Of a DNA stretch of 32,739 nucleotides, positions 1-7,622 are shown in pieces; the stretch's first letter is position 1, and each line of letters begins with the position of its first letter. A program made the translations under genes and the position numbers. The notes beneath the pieces were generated by a model that was not told the origin of the DNA, did not search any database, and was given only the letters and a program-made list of their open reading frames with translations. The stretch lies in IMG/VR virus record IMGVR_UViG_3300047494_000005, positions 1 through 32,739 of that record; one strand, given 5' to 3'. This DNA is from a virus.

Positions 1-50
1 CCAGAGACCAGGGCTTTGCCCGACCTAAGTCTTCATGCTATGCCTGGGGC

Positions 51-497
51 ATGTCTATGCCCGGCGCACCTCTCCCGGACCCGATCCCGGACGATCCCTC
101 AGAGATCGGCTGGCCTGTCGCGCTGCCTCTTGAGCTTGCGATGGGTGAGGGCACCCCCAAAGAAATTTGCCAGTCCTACGGCATCAGCCGAAGTGAATGG
201 CAAGTGCTCATCGAGAACGAGCAGTTCCAGCGTGCAGTCGAAGAGGCGATGACTGACCTGGAAAAAGACGGGGCCATGTTCAAGGCCAAGTTGAAGGTCA
301 TGGCGCAAGGTCTTCTGCCCCGTATGTGGTATCTCGCGCATGCACCTCTCGACGCCGTTCCCGCCGCGGTGCAGAAAGACCTCATCACGTTTGCTGTCCG
401 GGCTGCTGGGTTGGACGCATCTGTTGAGCAGAAGGCCAAGGCTATTGGCGCGGGCGGGCAGACAAACGCCCTCCAGATCAACATCGACCTTTCTTAA
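51..497 (+). CDS. putative small terminase subunit (TerS-like DNA-binding protein)
   Basis: This 148-residue acidic protein is the first gene before the packaging module. Residues about 28-60 (LAMGEGTPKEICQSYGISRS followed by an E/Q-rich helix) look like a helix-turn-helix of the kind that lets small terminases recognise phage DNA. It ends in LQINIDLS, a short beta-like tail also seen in small terminases. Its position upstream of the large terminase fits the role, although three small genes intervene where TerS and TerL are usually adjacent. The reading frame is open to the left edge (no stop from nt 3), so the true start could lie outside the window. ATG 51 has only a weak TGGGG upstream, and ATG 57 is also possible. 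The assignment rests on the helix-turn-helix pattern, size and synteny, not on a recognised full-length match. Another DNA-binding phage protein is the alternative. Confidence 0.5.
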   Translation: MSMPGAPLPDPIPDDPSEIGWPVALPLELAMGEGTPKEICQSYGISRSEWQVLIENEQFQRAVEEAMTDLEKDGAMFKAKLKVMAQGLLPRMWYLAHAPLDAVPAAVQKDLITFAVRAAGLDASVEQKAKAIGAGGQTNALQINIDLS

Positions 498-522
498 ATA
501 CTTACCGCAGGGGTGAGTTACT

Positions 523-828
523 ATGGAGAACAGTGATGCCCACAACCAAAGCCAAAGCAACGGACGCTACGGACGTGACACTGACCAAGGGAGCAGCGAC
601 CCAAGTCTCTGGCGCGGGAGCGGCTGCGACACTCCAGGCTGCACCCGATGGCACAGCGGAGACCCAGAACGGCGACGGTACGAGTGCTGCCTCGTTGACG
701 GGCGCCTCACTAGCCCAAGGCACAGACACCCAGGGCAACGCTCTGGCCTCTGGGGAGACGTCCTCGGCTACATCGGCCTTGCAGCCCTCATCCTCGGCTT
801 CAGCGCCTGCGTCCTCTGGTGGGGCTAA
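523..828 (+). CDS. possible overlapping small membrane protein (alternative frame)
   Basis: This 101-codon open frame starts 13 nt before the ATG of the next gene and shares its first 300 nt in another frame. ATG 523 has a reasonable GGTGAG Shine-Dalgarno about 5 nt upstream. The product has a polar N-terminus, a Cys/Arg/His-rich middle and a clear hydrophobic C-terminal helix (GYIGLAALILGFSACVLWW), giving a tail-anchored topology if translated. The Arg/His-rich middle is typical of shadow frames in GC-rich DNA, so it may be an accident. The helix, the start site and the fact that the overlapping frame is low complexity exactly here keep it in play. No function is proposed. Confidence 0.25.
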   Translation: MENSDAHNQSQSNGRYGRDTDQGSSDPSLWRGSGCDTPGCTRWHSGDPERRRYECCLVDGRLTSPRHRHPGQRSGLWGDVLGYIGLAALILGFSACVLWWG

Positions 829-1039
829 GGCGGTCACCGCGATCCACTCCATCGTCCACACCATCGAAGAGGTGCCCCAGGACGCCGAGGCGGCGATGGC
901 GCGGCTGCGGCAGGACATGGCCAAGGCCCAGGCGCTGGTCTCCAATGTCGGGCACTACGCCGCCCTGCCGTTCGAGGAATTGGGCAAGGCGCTGGCGGGC
1001 GTCATGAGCGCGGTGGGCGTCCTGCGGGGCAAAATCTGA
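536..1039 (+). CDS. hypothetical protein, disordered N-terminus and helical C-terminus
   Basis: The product is about 167 residues. ATG 536 is preceded by GGAGA at the right distance, and a GTG at 533 is an equivalent alternative. Residues 1 to about 97 are Ala/Thr/Ser/Gly-rich and look disordered. Residues about 98-167 are predicted helical, with HSIVHTIEEV, an AMARLRQDMAKAQALV amphipathic stretch and a hydrophobic ALAGVMSAVGVL end before GKI. The C-terminal half has a sober codon pattern and no competing frame, which supports it as coding. Its place between the putative TerS and TerL suggests a late or packaging-region protein, but I do not recognise a family and propose no function. Confidence 0.55.
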   Translation: MPTTKAKATDATDVTLTKGAATQVSGAGAAATLQAAPDGTAETQNGDGTSAASLTGASLAQGTDTQGNALASGETSSATSALQPSSSASAPASSGGAKAVTAIHSIVHTIEEVPQDAEAAMARLRQDMAKAQALVSNVGHYAALPFEELGKALAGVMSAVGVLRGKI

Positions 1040-1056
1040 TCCACCTTCAGACAATC

Positions 1057-1075
1057 AAGGAGAGCACTGATGACC
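1057..1075 (+). promoter_or_regulatory. ribosome-binding/start cassette, copy 1 of a perfect 19-nt repeat
   Basis: AAGGAGAGCACTGATGACC contains a strong Shine-Dalgarno (AAGGAG), a CACTGA word and the ATG at 1070. The identical 19 nt recur at 1326-1344 before the next gene. The site fixes the start of the 85-residue protein. Confidence 0.8.
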
Positions 1076-1327
1076 ACCAAAGTACGCATCGAGCCCGCGG
1101 GGCACCACGTCCTGGTTGAGACCGTCGACGTCTACGAGGGCCAGACCCATGTCGGGCGGCAGTTGATGCAGCCGCGCTTCAACTACGTCGAGGGCCAGCA
1201 GGTCGACACCGGGCAGGGGCCGCTCGAACTCTACGCCACCACAACGCGGACCATTCGGGTGGTTGACCTGGAGCCGACCGATCCGCGCATCGCCGAGTTG
1301 ACCTTCCCCAACCAGAAGCCTGAGTAA
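1070..1327 (+). CDS. hypothetical 85-residue protein
   Basis: This small soluble protein has alternating hydrophobic and polar residues (VRIEPAGHHVLVETVDVY, then TTRTIRVVDLEP), suggesting a compact beta fold. There is no membrane segment or signal peptide. The start is secure because of the AAGGAG site 8 nt upstream. It is followed after 11 nt by another small gene with an identical start region. The family is not recognised. Position between terminase-region genes suggests co-expression with the late genes only. Confidence 0.65.
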   Translation: MTTKVRIEPAGHHVLVETVDVYEGQTHVGRQLMQPRFNYVEGQQVDTGQGPLELYATTTRTIRVVDLEPTDPRIAELTFPNQKPE

Positions 1328-1344
1328 GGAGAGCACTGATGACC
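1326..1344 (+). promoter_or_regulatory. ribosome-binding/start cassette, copy 2 of a perfect 19-nt repeat
   Basis: The sequence is identical to 1057-1075: AAGGAG, then CACTGA, then ATG 1339. The first bases overlap the stop codon (TAA at 1325-1327) of the preceding gene, so the repeat spans a gene junction exactly. Confidence 0.8.
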
Positions 1345-1581
1345 GCGCCCGATGAGACCTCCCAGCACAAAGCGTTCACCGAATGGGTGGCGGAGGAAGC
1401 AGGTACGTCTCACGGGCGCGAGTTCTGTCAGGTGTTCGACGTCATGGTTGACCCGAACCCGTTCGGCGATAGTGAGTGGCGTCAGACCAGAGAGCGGTGG
1501 GCGAAAATAGATAAAGATCGGGAGCGGTGGGAGAAGCTCACCCCTGAAGAGCAGCGCGCCGTGACCGAGGCGTTCCGATGA
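1339..1581 (+). CDS. hypothetical 80-residue charged protein
   Basis: This small, highly charged protein has a C-terminal helix rich in Glu, Arg and Lys (RERWAKIDKDRERWEKLTPE) and three Trp residues in that half. There is no membrane segment. It starts at ATG 1339 behind a strong AAGGAG site. Its last codons overlap the large terminase start by 4 nt (ATGA at 1578-1581), so the two are probably translationally coupled. It could be a terminase-associated factor, but that rests only on the coupling. The family is not recognised. Confidence 0.65.
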   Translation: MTAPDETSQHKAFTEWVAEEAGTSHGREFCQVFDVMVDPNPFGDSEWRQTRERWAKIDKDRERWEKLTPEEQRAVTEAFR

Positions 1582-3164
1582 GCGCTGCCGTCCCGCAGAT
1601 AAGCTACCGTCCGCCGCCGACGATCAAGGCGTTCATCAAATACCACGAGATGAGCAGCCTGTTCTACGCCTGGATCATCGGCCCGGTCGGTAGCGGCAAG
1701 ACCACAGGCATCTTCTTCAAGTTGGTCGTGATGGCCAAGCTCCAGGCCCCGAGCCCCGATGGGATCAGGCGCACGAGAGCAGTGGTCATCCGCAACACGA
1801 TGCCGCAACTGAAGGACACGACCCTGGTCTCCTGGGGCTATTGGTTCAAAGACGGTCAGGCGGGGCATTGGAACGCCACGGACAAAATCTTCACGCTTCG
1901 CTTCGATGACGTCGAGTGCATCGTGCTCTTTCGGCCCCTGGACACGCCCGACGACGTTAACCGTGTCCTATCGTTGGAGATCAACTTCGCTGTCCTGGAT
2001 GAGTTTGTGGAAATCCCGAAAGCGATCATTGATGCTTTGTCTGCTCGTTTGGGACGATACAAACAACCAGATGGGACACCAGTGACCATCTGGGGCATGT
2101 GGGGATCGTCCAACACCAGCACCGAAGACAACTGGTGGTTTGACTATCTGCACTCCGTCGACGTGATGAAGTACGGCGAGACGGATGAAATGTTCCGCTC
2201 GCGGCACATGATCATGACCAACCAGCCGATGCCGGCGATCAACACCATGTACTTCCATCAGCCCGGCGGCATGACGGACGAGGCCGAGAACCTGGAGAAC
2301 CTGCCGCCCTACAAGGCCGGTGATCACAGCTACTACTTGAACCTGAAGAAGGGTGGAAGGAGCCTCGCGTGGCAGAAGCAGTTCATCGACGCCGAGTGGG
2401 GCTATTCCGCAAGCGGGCAGGCCGTGACGCCCTTCTTTCGCCCTCACCACGTCTCATCGACGCGGCTGAAATTCAATCCTGGTTTGCAACTGATCATTGG
2501 GTTGGACCCCGGTATCACCGGCTCCGCGATGATCTTGATGCAGGAGGACTACTCGGGCCGGATCAACGTGCTGCGCGAGATCGTCCAGCGCGGCTACGGA
2601 GCGGAGCGGATGATCCGCGAGCGCCTGCTCCCGGTGCTGAAGAACGAGTTCCCGACTGTCGAGATGGACCGCATCCTGGTTGCTGCCGATCCGGCGTCAA
2701 TCAACCGGGCGCAGACCGACGAACGAACAGTGATCCAGGTCTTTGCGCAATACTTCAATGTCTGGAAGGAAACAAACAACCGCTTCCCGCTGCGGCTGGG
2801 GGCCTACGAGCGCTACCTCAACATGACGGCCGAGGGTGACTTCGCCTTCCAGATCGACCCTGTCGGGTGCCCGTCCCTGGTGCGTGGGCTCAAGGGCGGC
2901 TGGCGCTACGCGAGCGAGGTCAAGAAGGAAATCCTCAAGGGCGCGGAGCCGGATAAGAACGAATACAGCCACGCCTGCGACGCGCTTGGCTACGGCCTGC
3001 GCTACTGCCATGTGGGGATGATGCGGTTCGAGAAGTACGGGCGCAAGGGCGGCCTTGCGATCCCTGGGGCTGGCATGGGCTACGTCAACACACCCTGGGG
3101 CGTGCAGAACGTCCAGCGGCTGCGCGGCCCCGGCACGAGCGCGCCGAAGTACCACTACACCTGA
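1578..3164 (+). CDS. terL: terminase large subunit (packaging ATPase/nuclease)
   Basis: This 528-residue protein powers DNA translocation into the procapsid and cuts the concatemer. The N-terminal ATPase shows a Walker A site, GPVGSGKT (residues 35-42), and a Walker B, FAVLDE (137-142), with the catalytic Glu at 142. The C-terminal RNase H-like nuclease begins at LIIGLDPGITGS. Asp310, Asp371 (VAADPAS) and Asp468 (HACDALGYG) are spaced as metal-binding acids. Length is normal for the family. ATG 1578 has GAGG 7 nt upstream and overlaps the preceding stop. The portal follows after 19 nt. The family is certain. The packaging mode (pac or cos) cannot be read from the sequence. Confidence 0.93.
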   Translation: MSAAVPQISYRPPPTIKAFIKYHEMSSLFYAWIIGPVGSGKTTGIFFKLVVMAKLQAPSPDGIRRTRAVVIRNTMPQLKDTTLVSWGYWFKDGQAGHWNATDKIFTLRFDDVECIVLFRPLDTPDDVNRVLSLEINFAVLDEFVEIPKAIIDALSARLGRYKQPDGTPVTIWGMWGSSNTSTEDNWWFDYLHSVDVMKYGETDEMFRSRHMIMTNQPMPAINTMYFHQPGGMTDEAENLENLPPYKAGDHSYYLNLKKGGRSLAWQKQFIDAEWGYSASGQAVTPFFRPHHVSSTRLKFNPGLQLIIGLDPGITGSAMILMQEDYSGRINVLREIVQRGYGAERMIRERLLPVLKNEFPTVEMDRILVAADPASINRAQTDERTVIQVFAQYFNVWKETNNRFPLRLGAYERYLNMTAEGDFAFQIDPVGCPSLVRGLKGGWRYASEVKKEILKGAEPDKNEYSHACDALGYGLRYCHVGMMRFEKYGRKGGLAIPGAGMGYVNTPWGVQNVQRLRGPGTSAPKYHYT

Positions 3165-3183
3165 ACACTGACTAGGAGGCCAC

Positions 3184-5460
3184 ATGGCGGGCGCGAGCGC
3201 ATATGCGATAGCTGAGATTTCCCCACCGGACGTGCCGGTGCCGGGGAAGAACTCGCCTGTCACCAACCTCAAGCCGGTCACCATGACCCAGCTTGGGGCC
3301 AACCTCAACCATCTGTTTACGCAGTTCAAGAGCGACCGCCAGATGGCGGAGCTTCGTTGGTTGAGGAACCAGCGCCAATATCTCGGCGTCTACGACCCCG
3401 ACATCGAGAAGGAGCTTCAACCCAACCGATCGCGCGCTTACCCGAAGATTACGCGGACCAAGTGCATCAGTGTCCTGGCCCGGCTGATGAACCTGATGTT
3501 CCAGGGCAACGATCGTAACTGGACACTGACGGCGTCCTCGTGGCCGAACATGACGATCGACGACGTCAAGAAGGCGATCCAGGACGCGCAGGCGGCGGAT
3601 CAGAAGAACGGCGGGCAGGCGCAGCAGGTGGACCGCGCCTATGTGATTGCGGCGGTCAAGAAGGCGGCGCAGAAGCGGGCGCAGTGCGTCATCGACTTGA
3701 TTGATGAGCAGTTCAACGAACTCGGTGGAGACCAGACCGAGGACTACGTGACGCTCAACCGGCGCGCGCTCAAGAGCGGCATCCAGTACGGGCTCGGCGT
3801 GCTGCGCGGGCCGTTCGCGCGCAAGACGAAGATGCTGCAATGGAGCGACCACCCGCAGTACCCGCTGCCCAAGCAGATCACCGCCTACAAGCCCTACTTC
3901 GAGTTCCTGCCGGTGTGGGACTTCTACCCCGACATGAGCGCCAAGCGGCTGCGCGACGCGGAGATGGACGGCTACTTCATCCGCAAGGTGCTCAGCCGCC
4001 AGGGGCTGCGGCGGTTGGCTGATCGTGAAGACTTCATGGGTGATCAGATCAGGAAGTACCTGAGCATGCACCCGATGGGCAACTATCGGCCGCAATGGTA
4101 CGAGAGCGAACTGCGCGCGATGGGCGTCAAGGCGAACGTCAACGAGCAGAAGATCGAGAGCACCAAATACGAAATCCTGATCTACCACGGCCCCGTCACG
4201 GGTCAGTTCCTGACGTTGGCGGGCGAGCAGATCGACGGCGACAAGCTGGCCGACGACATCGACGCCGAGGTGTGGATGGTTGACGGCATCCCGATCAAGG
4301 CGTGTATGAACCCTTGGCGGATGATGGACGTGCAGATGAGCATGATCCACACCTTCCTCTATGACGAGGACGACACGAGCCCGATCGGCTTCGGTTTACC
4401 GGTGGCGATCCGCGACAGCCAGATGGGCATCAGCGCGGCCACGCGGATGATGATGGACAATGCGTCGGTGGTCTGCGGTCCGAACATCGAAGTCAACACT
4501 GATCTAATGCGGCCCGATCAGGACGTGTCGGCGATCACGGCCTACAAGGTCTGGTATCGGGAGGGCACCGATCAGTCTGCGCAGTGGCAGGCCGTCCGCA
4601 ACATCCAGATCGACGCGCATATCGACAGCCTTCTGAAGGTGATCGAGTTCTACCTGAAGATCGTCGACATGGAGACGTTCGTCGGCCCGGCCACCGGTGG
4701 CGACATGTCCAAGGGTCCGAGCGAGCCCTTCCGCACGGCGAGCGGGGCTGCGCAGTTGCGCGGCGACGCGGCGCTGCCGTTCAAGGACATGGTGCGGGCG
4801 TTCGACACCTTCACCACTTCGATCGTGAACAGTGTTCTGATCTTCAACCAGAAGTTCAACCCGACACTGATCCCTGACGCCGACTACAACATCGTCGCCC
4901 GCGGCGCGTCGTCGCTGATGATGAAGGAAGTGCGCGGCATGCACGCCGACAACCTCGCCACCACGCTGACGCCGGACGAGAAGATTTACTACGACATGCG
5001 CAAGATGGCTCAGATCAGGGCTCAGTCGCGCGACATGGACGACATCCTGGTGGATGATGATGAGGCAGGGCGTCGTGAGGCTCAGCAGGCTCAGACCGCC
5101 GCGCAGCAGCAGCAGCAACAGGACCGCATGTTCGAGGCGAACCTGCGCGAGGCGCTGGCCAACGCCTTCAAGTCGATCACTCAGGGGCAGAAGAACACTG
5201 CTGCTGGTGATGCACAGTCGGTAGACAGTGCTCTCCAACTACTCGAAGTGGGCGTGAATAATGGACTTATCGCAAACAACCAGGGCCAGGGTGCTGGAGC
5301 TAACCCAGGCGCTGGTGCAGGAGGCCAAGCTCCAGAACCCGGTGATGACCAACTTGCTTCGTCTGCTGACGATCAAATTGGAAGTGGCCAAGGAAGCCCT
5401 GGTGACCAAGGCCAACCCCCAAACTTTTCCGGCGCTCCAGGGGGAGGCGCTGGCCCTTAA
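3184..5460 (+). CDS. portal protein (podovirus type)
   Basis: This 758-residue protein forms the dodecameric DNA gate at the head vertex and docks the terminase during packaging. The position right after TerL, the length and a helical, Arg/Trp/Tyr-rich N-terminal region (RWLRNQRQYLGVYDPDIEKE, residues about 58-77) match large podovirus portals. A Gln-run helix (AQQAQTAAQQQQQQ, around residues 630-645) is followed by a helical segment and a disordered Gly/Pro/Gln-rich tail (about 695-758). The start is ATG 3184 behind a perfect AGGAGG. The tail region is overlapped by another open frame (5261-5521), which may explain its low complexity. The portal call relies on synteny plus general pattern. 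I could not assign a specific sub-family. Confidence 0.85.
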   Translation: MAGASAYAIAEISPPDVPVPGKNSPVTNLKPVTMTQLGANLNHLFTQFKSDRQMAELRWLRNQRQYLGVYDPDIEKELQPNRSRAYPKITRTKCISVLARLMNLMFQGNDRNWTLTASSWPNMTIDDVKKAIQDAQAADQKNGGQAQQVDRAYVIAAVKKAAQKRAQCVIDLIDEQFNELGGDQTEDYVTLNRRALKSGIQYGLGVLRGPFARKTKMLQWSDHPQYPLPKQITAYKPYFEFLPVWDFYPDMSAKRLRDAEMDGYFIRKVLSRQGLRRLADREDFMGDQIRKYLSMHPMGNYRPQWYESELRAMGVKANVNEQKIESTKYEILIYHGPVTGQFLTLAGEQIDGDKLADDIDAEVWMVDGIPIKACMNPWRMMDVQMSMIHTFLYDEDDTSPIGFGLPVAIRDSQMGISAATRMMMDNASVVCGPNIEVNTDLMRPDQDVSAITAYKVWYREGTDQSAQWQAVRNIQIDAHIDSLLKVIEFYLKIVDMETFVGPATGGDMSKGPSEPFRTASGAAQLRGDAALPFKDMVRAFDTFTTSIVNSVLIFNQKFNPTLIPDADYNIVARGASSLMMKEVRGMHADNLATTLTPDEKIYYDMRKMAQIRAQSRDMDDILVDDDEAGRREAQQAQTAAQQQQQQDRMFEANLREALANAFKSITQGQKNTAAGDAQSVDSALQLLEVGVNNGLIANNQGQGAGANPGAGAGGQAPEPGDDQLASSADDQIGSGQGSPGDQGQPPNFSGAPGGGAGP

Positions 5461-5521
5461 AGACCTGATCCACGAACTCACCACTGAGAAGCCTGCGATC
5501 CCGCAGCGCGATCCCAACTAG
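5261..5521 (+). CDS. hypothetical 86-residue helical protein overlapping portal 3' end
   Basis: The product is mostly helical (RARVLELTQALVQEAKLQ, then LLTIKLEVAKEALV, then LALKDLIHELTTE). It overlaps the portal gene by 200 nt in another frame and then continues 61 nt beyond the portal stop. Without it, that stretch would be non-coding in an otherwise fully packed operon. Its TAG stop at 5519-5521 abuts the AGGAG site of the next gene. The start has only a weak GAAGTGGG upstream, so translation may depend on coupling to the portal. In its overlap the portal frame is low-complexity Gly/Pro/Gln, which suggests this frame is the constrained one. The family is unknown. A small head-assembly or scaffold accessory role would fit the position but is a guess. 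Confidence 0.6.
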   Translation: MDLSQTTRARVLELTQALVQEAKLQNPVMTNLLRLLTIKLEVAKEALVTKANPQTFPALQGEALALKDLIHELTTEKPAIPQRDPN

Positions 5522-5532
5522 GAGCACTGACT

Positions 5533-6492
5533 ATGGCGAAAGCACCTGCCGCGAACACCCCTCCCGTCGACCCGGCCCCGCCCGGCGCGGTCGACCCCGC
5601 TGGGGCGTCGGCTGCGGCCATTGCCGCGGCGACCACTGCGCCCGCGGCTGATCCGGCCCTGGCGGTCGAAGACCCGGACGAGTTCTCGAAGATGTTTGCA
5701 CAGTTTTCTCACCCCGAGAAAACGCCCGATCCCGCGCCCGCGCCGACACCGGCGGCCCCCGATCCCGCCGCGGCTGCGCCTGCGCCTGCGGCTCCCGATC
5801 CCGCCCCTGCGCCGGCTCCTGAGCCCGCTCCGCAGCCCGTGCCCGACAATGTCGAGCGGCTGGCGGACATCCTGCTCCAGCGCATCCAGCCCGCGCCGCA
5901 GCAGGGCCAGCAGCCGCCGGCTCCGTTCTTCAACGAGGCGGAAATCGGCAGGCTCCAGACCTACTACACGGAATGGCCCGAGGTCGCGGCGGCGCAGGAC
6001 TTGGTTGTTCGTGCGGCCGTGGCGGCGACGCGCCAGGAGGTCTACCGCGAGATCGCCGGCTACCTGAAGCCGAAGCTCGACATGCTCGATCAGTTGGCGG
6101 GCAATTTCCAGTACGACGTGCTGGAGCGGCGCATCCCTGACTACGCAAGTCTTCAGGATAAGGTAGTCGAGTGGGCGAACTCGCAACCCGACTACTTGAA
6201 GAACGCATACACAAGTGTTATTGATCGCGGGACGCCGGATCAGGTTGAACACTTGTACGCGCGTTATAGGGCGGAGACGGGTCTCCAGACGCCACCAGCA
6301 CCGAACGCACCGGTGCCGGCTGCTAGGGTTCCGTCCCCGCCTCCCGCTGACGCACTGTCCCCGGCCGCCAGACAAGCGGCGGCCCGGTTGGAGCCGGTGA
6401 ACAGCAAACGAACCGCCCCCGCATCGGGAGCGCCGACGACCTTTGAAGATGGCTTCGAGGCCGCCGTGCGGGAGTTTGCTCAAGCCACTTAA
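5533..6492 (+). CDS. putative capsid scaffolding protein
   Basis: This 319-residue protein sits between the portal and major capsid genes, the usual scaffold position. Residues 1 to about 125 are Ala/Pro-rich and disordered (long PAPAPAPEPAP-type runs). The middle (about 110-220) is helical and charged, for example VERLADILLQRIQ and EVYREIAGYLKPKLDMLDQL. The C-terminus returns to Pro/Ala-rich sequence and ends with a helix containing FEDGFEAAVREFAQAT, reminiscent of the coat-binding tails of scaffolds. It starts at ATG 5533 behind AGGAG. Scaffolds are poorly conserved, so the call rests on location and composition. A less GC-rich patch lies at about 6130-6290. Confidence 0.65.
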   Translation: MAKAPAANTPPVDPAPPGAVDPAGASAAAIAAATTAPAADPALAVEDPDEFSKMFAQFSHPEKTPDPAPAPTPAAPDPAAAAPAPAAPDPAPAPAPEPAPQPVPDNVERLADILLQRIQPAPQQGQQPPAPFFNEAEIGRLQTYYTEWPEVAAAQDLVVRAAVAATRQEVYREIAGYLKPKLDMLDQLAGNFQYDVLERRIPDYASLQDKVVEWANSQPDYLKNAYTSVIDRGTPDQVEHLYARYRAETGLQTPPAPNAPVPAARVPSPPPADALSPAARQAAARLEPVNSKRTAPASGAPTTFEDGFEAAVREFAQAT

Positions 6493-6510
6493 CCGAGGGA
6501 CCACTGACCA

Positions 6511-7569
6511 ATGGCCAATATCACTTCCTACGGTGACATTTCACCCGCGGTGGCGGCCTACGCTGTGGTGCGGATGTTGACCCGCGCCATGCCGTACCTC
6601 CATCTGGAGAAGTTCGGACAGACTTACACCCTGCCGACGAACTCCACTCAGACCGCCAAGTTCCGTCGCTACTTCCTGACCGGCGCGTCCGGTTCGGCCG
6701 GGCCGGACAACGGCATCAACGGCGGTTCGCCGTTCTACATCCCACTGGCGACGACGCCGTTGGTTGAAGGTGTGACGCCGCAGGGTTCGACCCTGGCGAA
6801 CGTCGACTACACGGTCACGCTCCAGCAGTATGGCGACTACGTCACCATCACGGACGTGATCGAGGACACCCACACCGACCCCGTGCTGTCTCAGGCGACC
6901 GACGTCCTCGGCGAGCAGGCGGCCGTCACTGTCGAGACCTTGCGCTTCAATGTGCTCAAGGCCGGCACCAACGTCTGGTACGCCGCCAATGTCGGCGGCC
7001 GGTCGAGCGTCATCACGGCGGTGAGCCTCACCGACCAGCGTCGCGTCACCACCGGTCTCAATCGCCAGAACGCGAAAAAGATCACCACTGTTGTCGCGTC
7101 CAACCCGGACTTCAACACCAAGTCGGTTGAAGCGGCCTACATGGCCGTCTGTCACCCCGATCTGGAAAGCGACATCCGCAACATGACCGGGTTCATCCCG
7201 GTCGCCAGCTACGGCCCGCACACCTCCCCTTTCGAGGGCGAGATCGGCTCGGTCGAGCAGGTGCGCTACCTGACCTCCACGGTCATTGCGCCGTTCGCGG
7301 ACGCGGGCGCGGCGATCACCGCCGGCAACTTCCGGTCGACCTCGGGCACCCTGGCCGACGTCTACCCGATCCTCTACTTCGCGCGCGACGCCTATGGCAT
7401 CGTGCCCCTGAAGGGGAAGTCGTCGATGACGCCGATGGTGGTCAATCCGAAGCCCGCCGCCGGCGACCCGCTGGCTCAGCGCGGCACCGTTGGTTGGAAG
7501 CTGTGGAACGGCACGGTCATCCTTCAGGACGCCTTCATGGCGCGCCTTGAGGTTGCCTGCACCGCCTAA
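6511..7569 (+). CDS. major capsid protein, N4-gp56 family
   Basis: This 352-residue coat protein is expected to adopt the HK97 fold and build the icosahedral shell. The pattern of the N4-gp56 family is visible in order: an N-terminal YGDISPAVAAYAVVRMLTRA helix, LEKFGQTYTLPTNSTQTAKFRRY, then LVEGVTPQ, then the QQYGDYVTITDVIEDTHTDP stretch that precedes a long helix, and a C-terminal KLWNGTVILQDAFMARLEV strand. Length is normal. The start is ATG 6511, with GAGGGA upstream at a slightly long spacing and CACTGA between them. No protease gene lies next to it, so prohead maturation may be absent or handled elsewhere. Confidence 0.93.
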   Translation: MANITSYGDISPAVAAYAVVRMLTRAMPYLHLEKFGQTYTLPTNSTQTAKFRRYFLTGASGSAGPDNGINGGSPFYIPLATTPLVEGVTPQGSTLANVDYTVTLQQYGDYVTITDVIEDTHTDPVLSQATDVLGEQAAVTVETLRFNVLKAGTNVWYAANVGGRSSVITAVSLTDQRRVTTGLNRQNAKKITTVVASNPDFNTKSVEAAYMAVCHPDLESDIRNMTGFIPVASYGPHTSPFEGEIGSVEQVRYLTSTVIAPFADAGAAITAGNFRSTSGTLADVYPILYFARDAYGIVPLKGKSSMTPMVVNPKPAAGDPLAQRGTVGWKLWNGTVILQDAFMARLEVACTA

Positions 7570-7576
7570 CACTGAT

Positions 7577-7593
7577 GCGGGCATAGCGCCCGC
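7577..7593 (+). terminator. short GC hairpin after the capsid gene (weak terminator or mRNA stabiliser)
   Basis: GCGGGC at 7577-7582 pairs with GCCCGC at 7588-7593 across a 5-nt loop, 8 nt after the capsid stop codon. No T-run follows, so full termination is unlikely. It may protect the capsid mRNA 3' end or give partial termination. Confidence 0.4.
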
Positions 7594-7610
7594 GTCTCAC
7601 TCCAGCTTCA

Positions 7611-7622
7611 GAGGATCAGATG
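7611..7622 (+). promoter_or_regulatory. ribosome-binding/start cassette GAGGATCAGATG
   Basis: GAGG lies 5 nt before ATG 7620. The same 12 nt occur at 20865-20876 before a tail-fibre gene. This is a second type of shared start region, distinct from the CACTGA type. Confidence 0.6.

Noticed and set aside
3172-4350. 392-codon open frame on the - strand
   Set aside because: It is antisense to the well-supported portal gene, with a His/Arg/Val/Leu-rich shadow composition.
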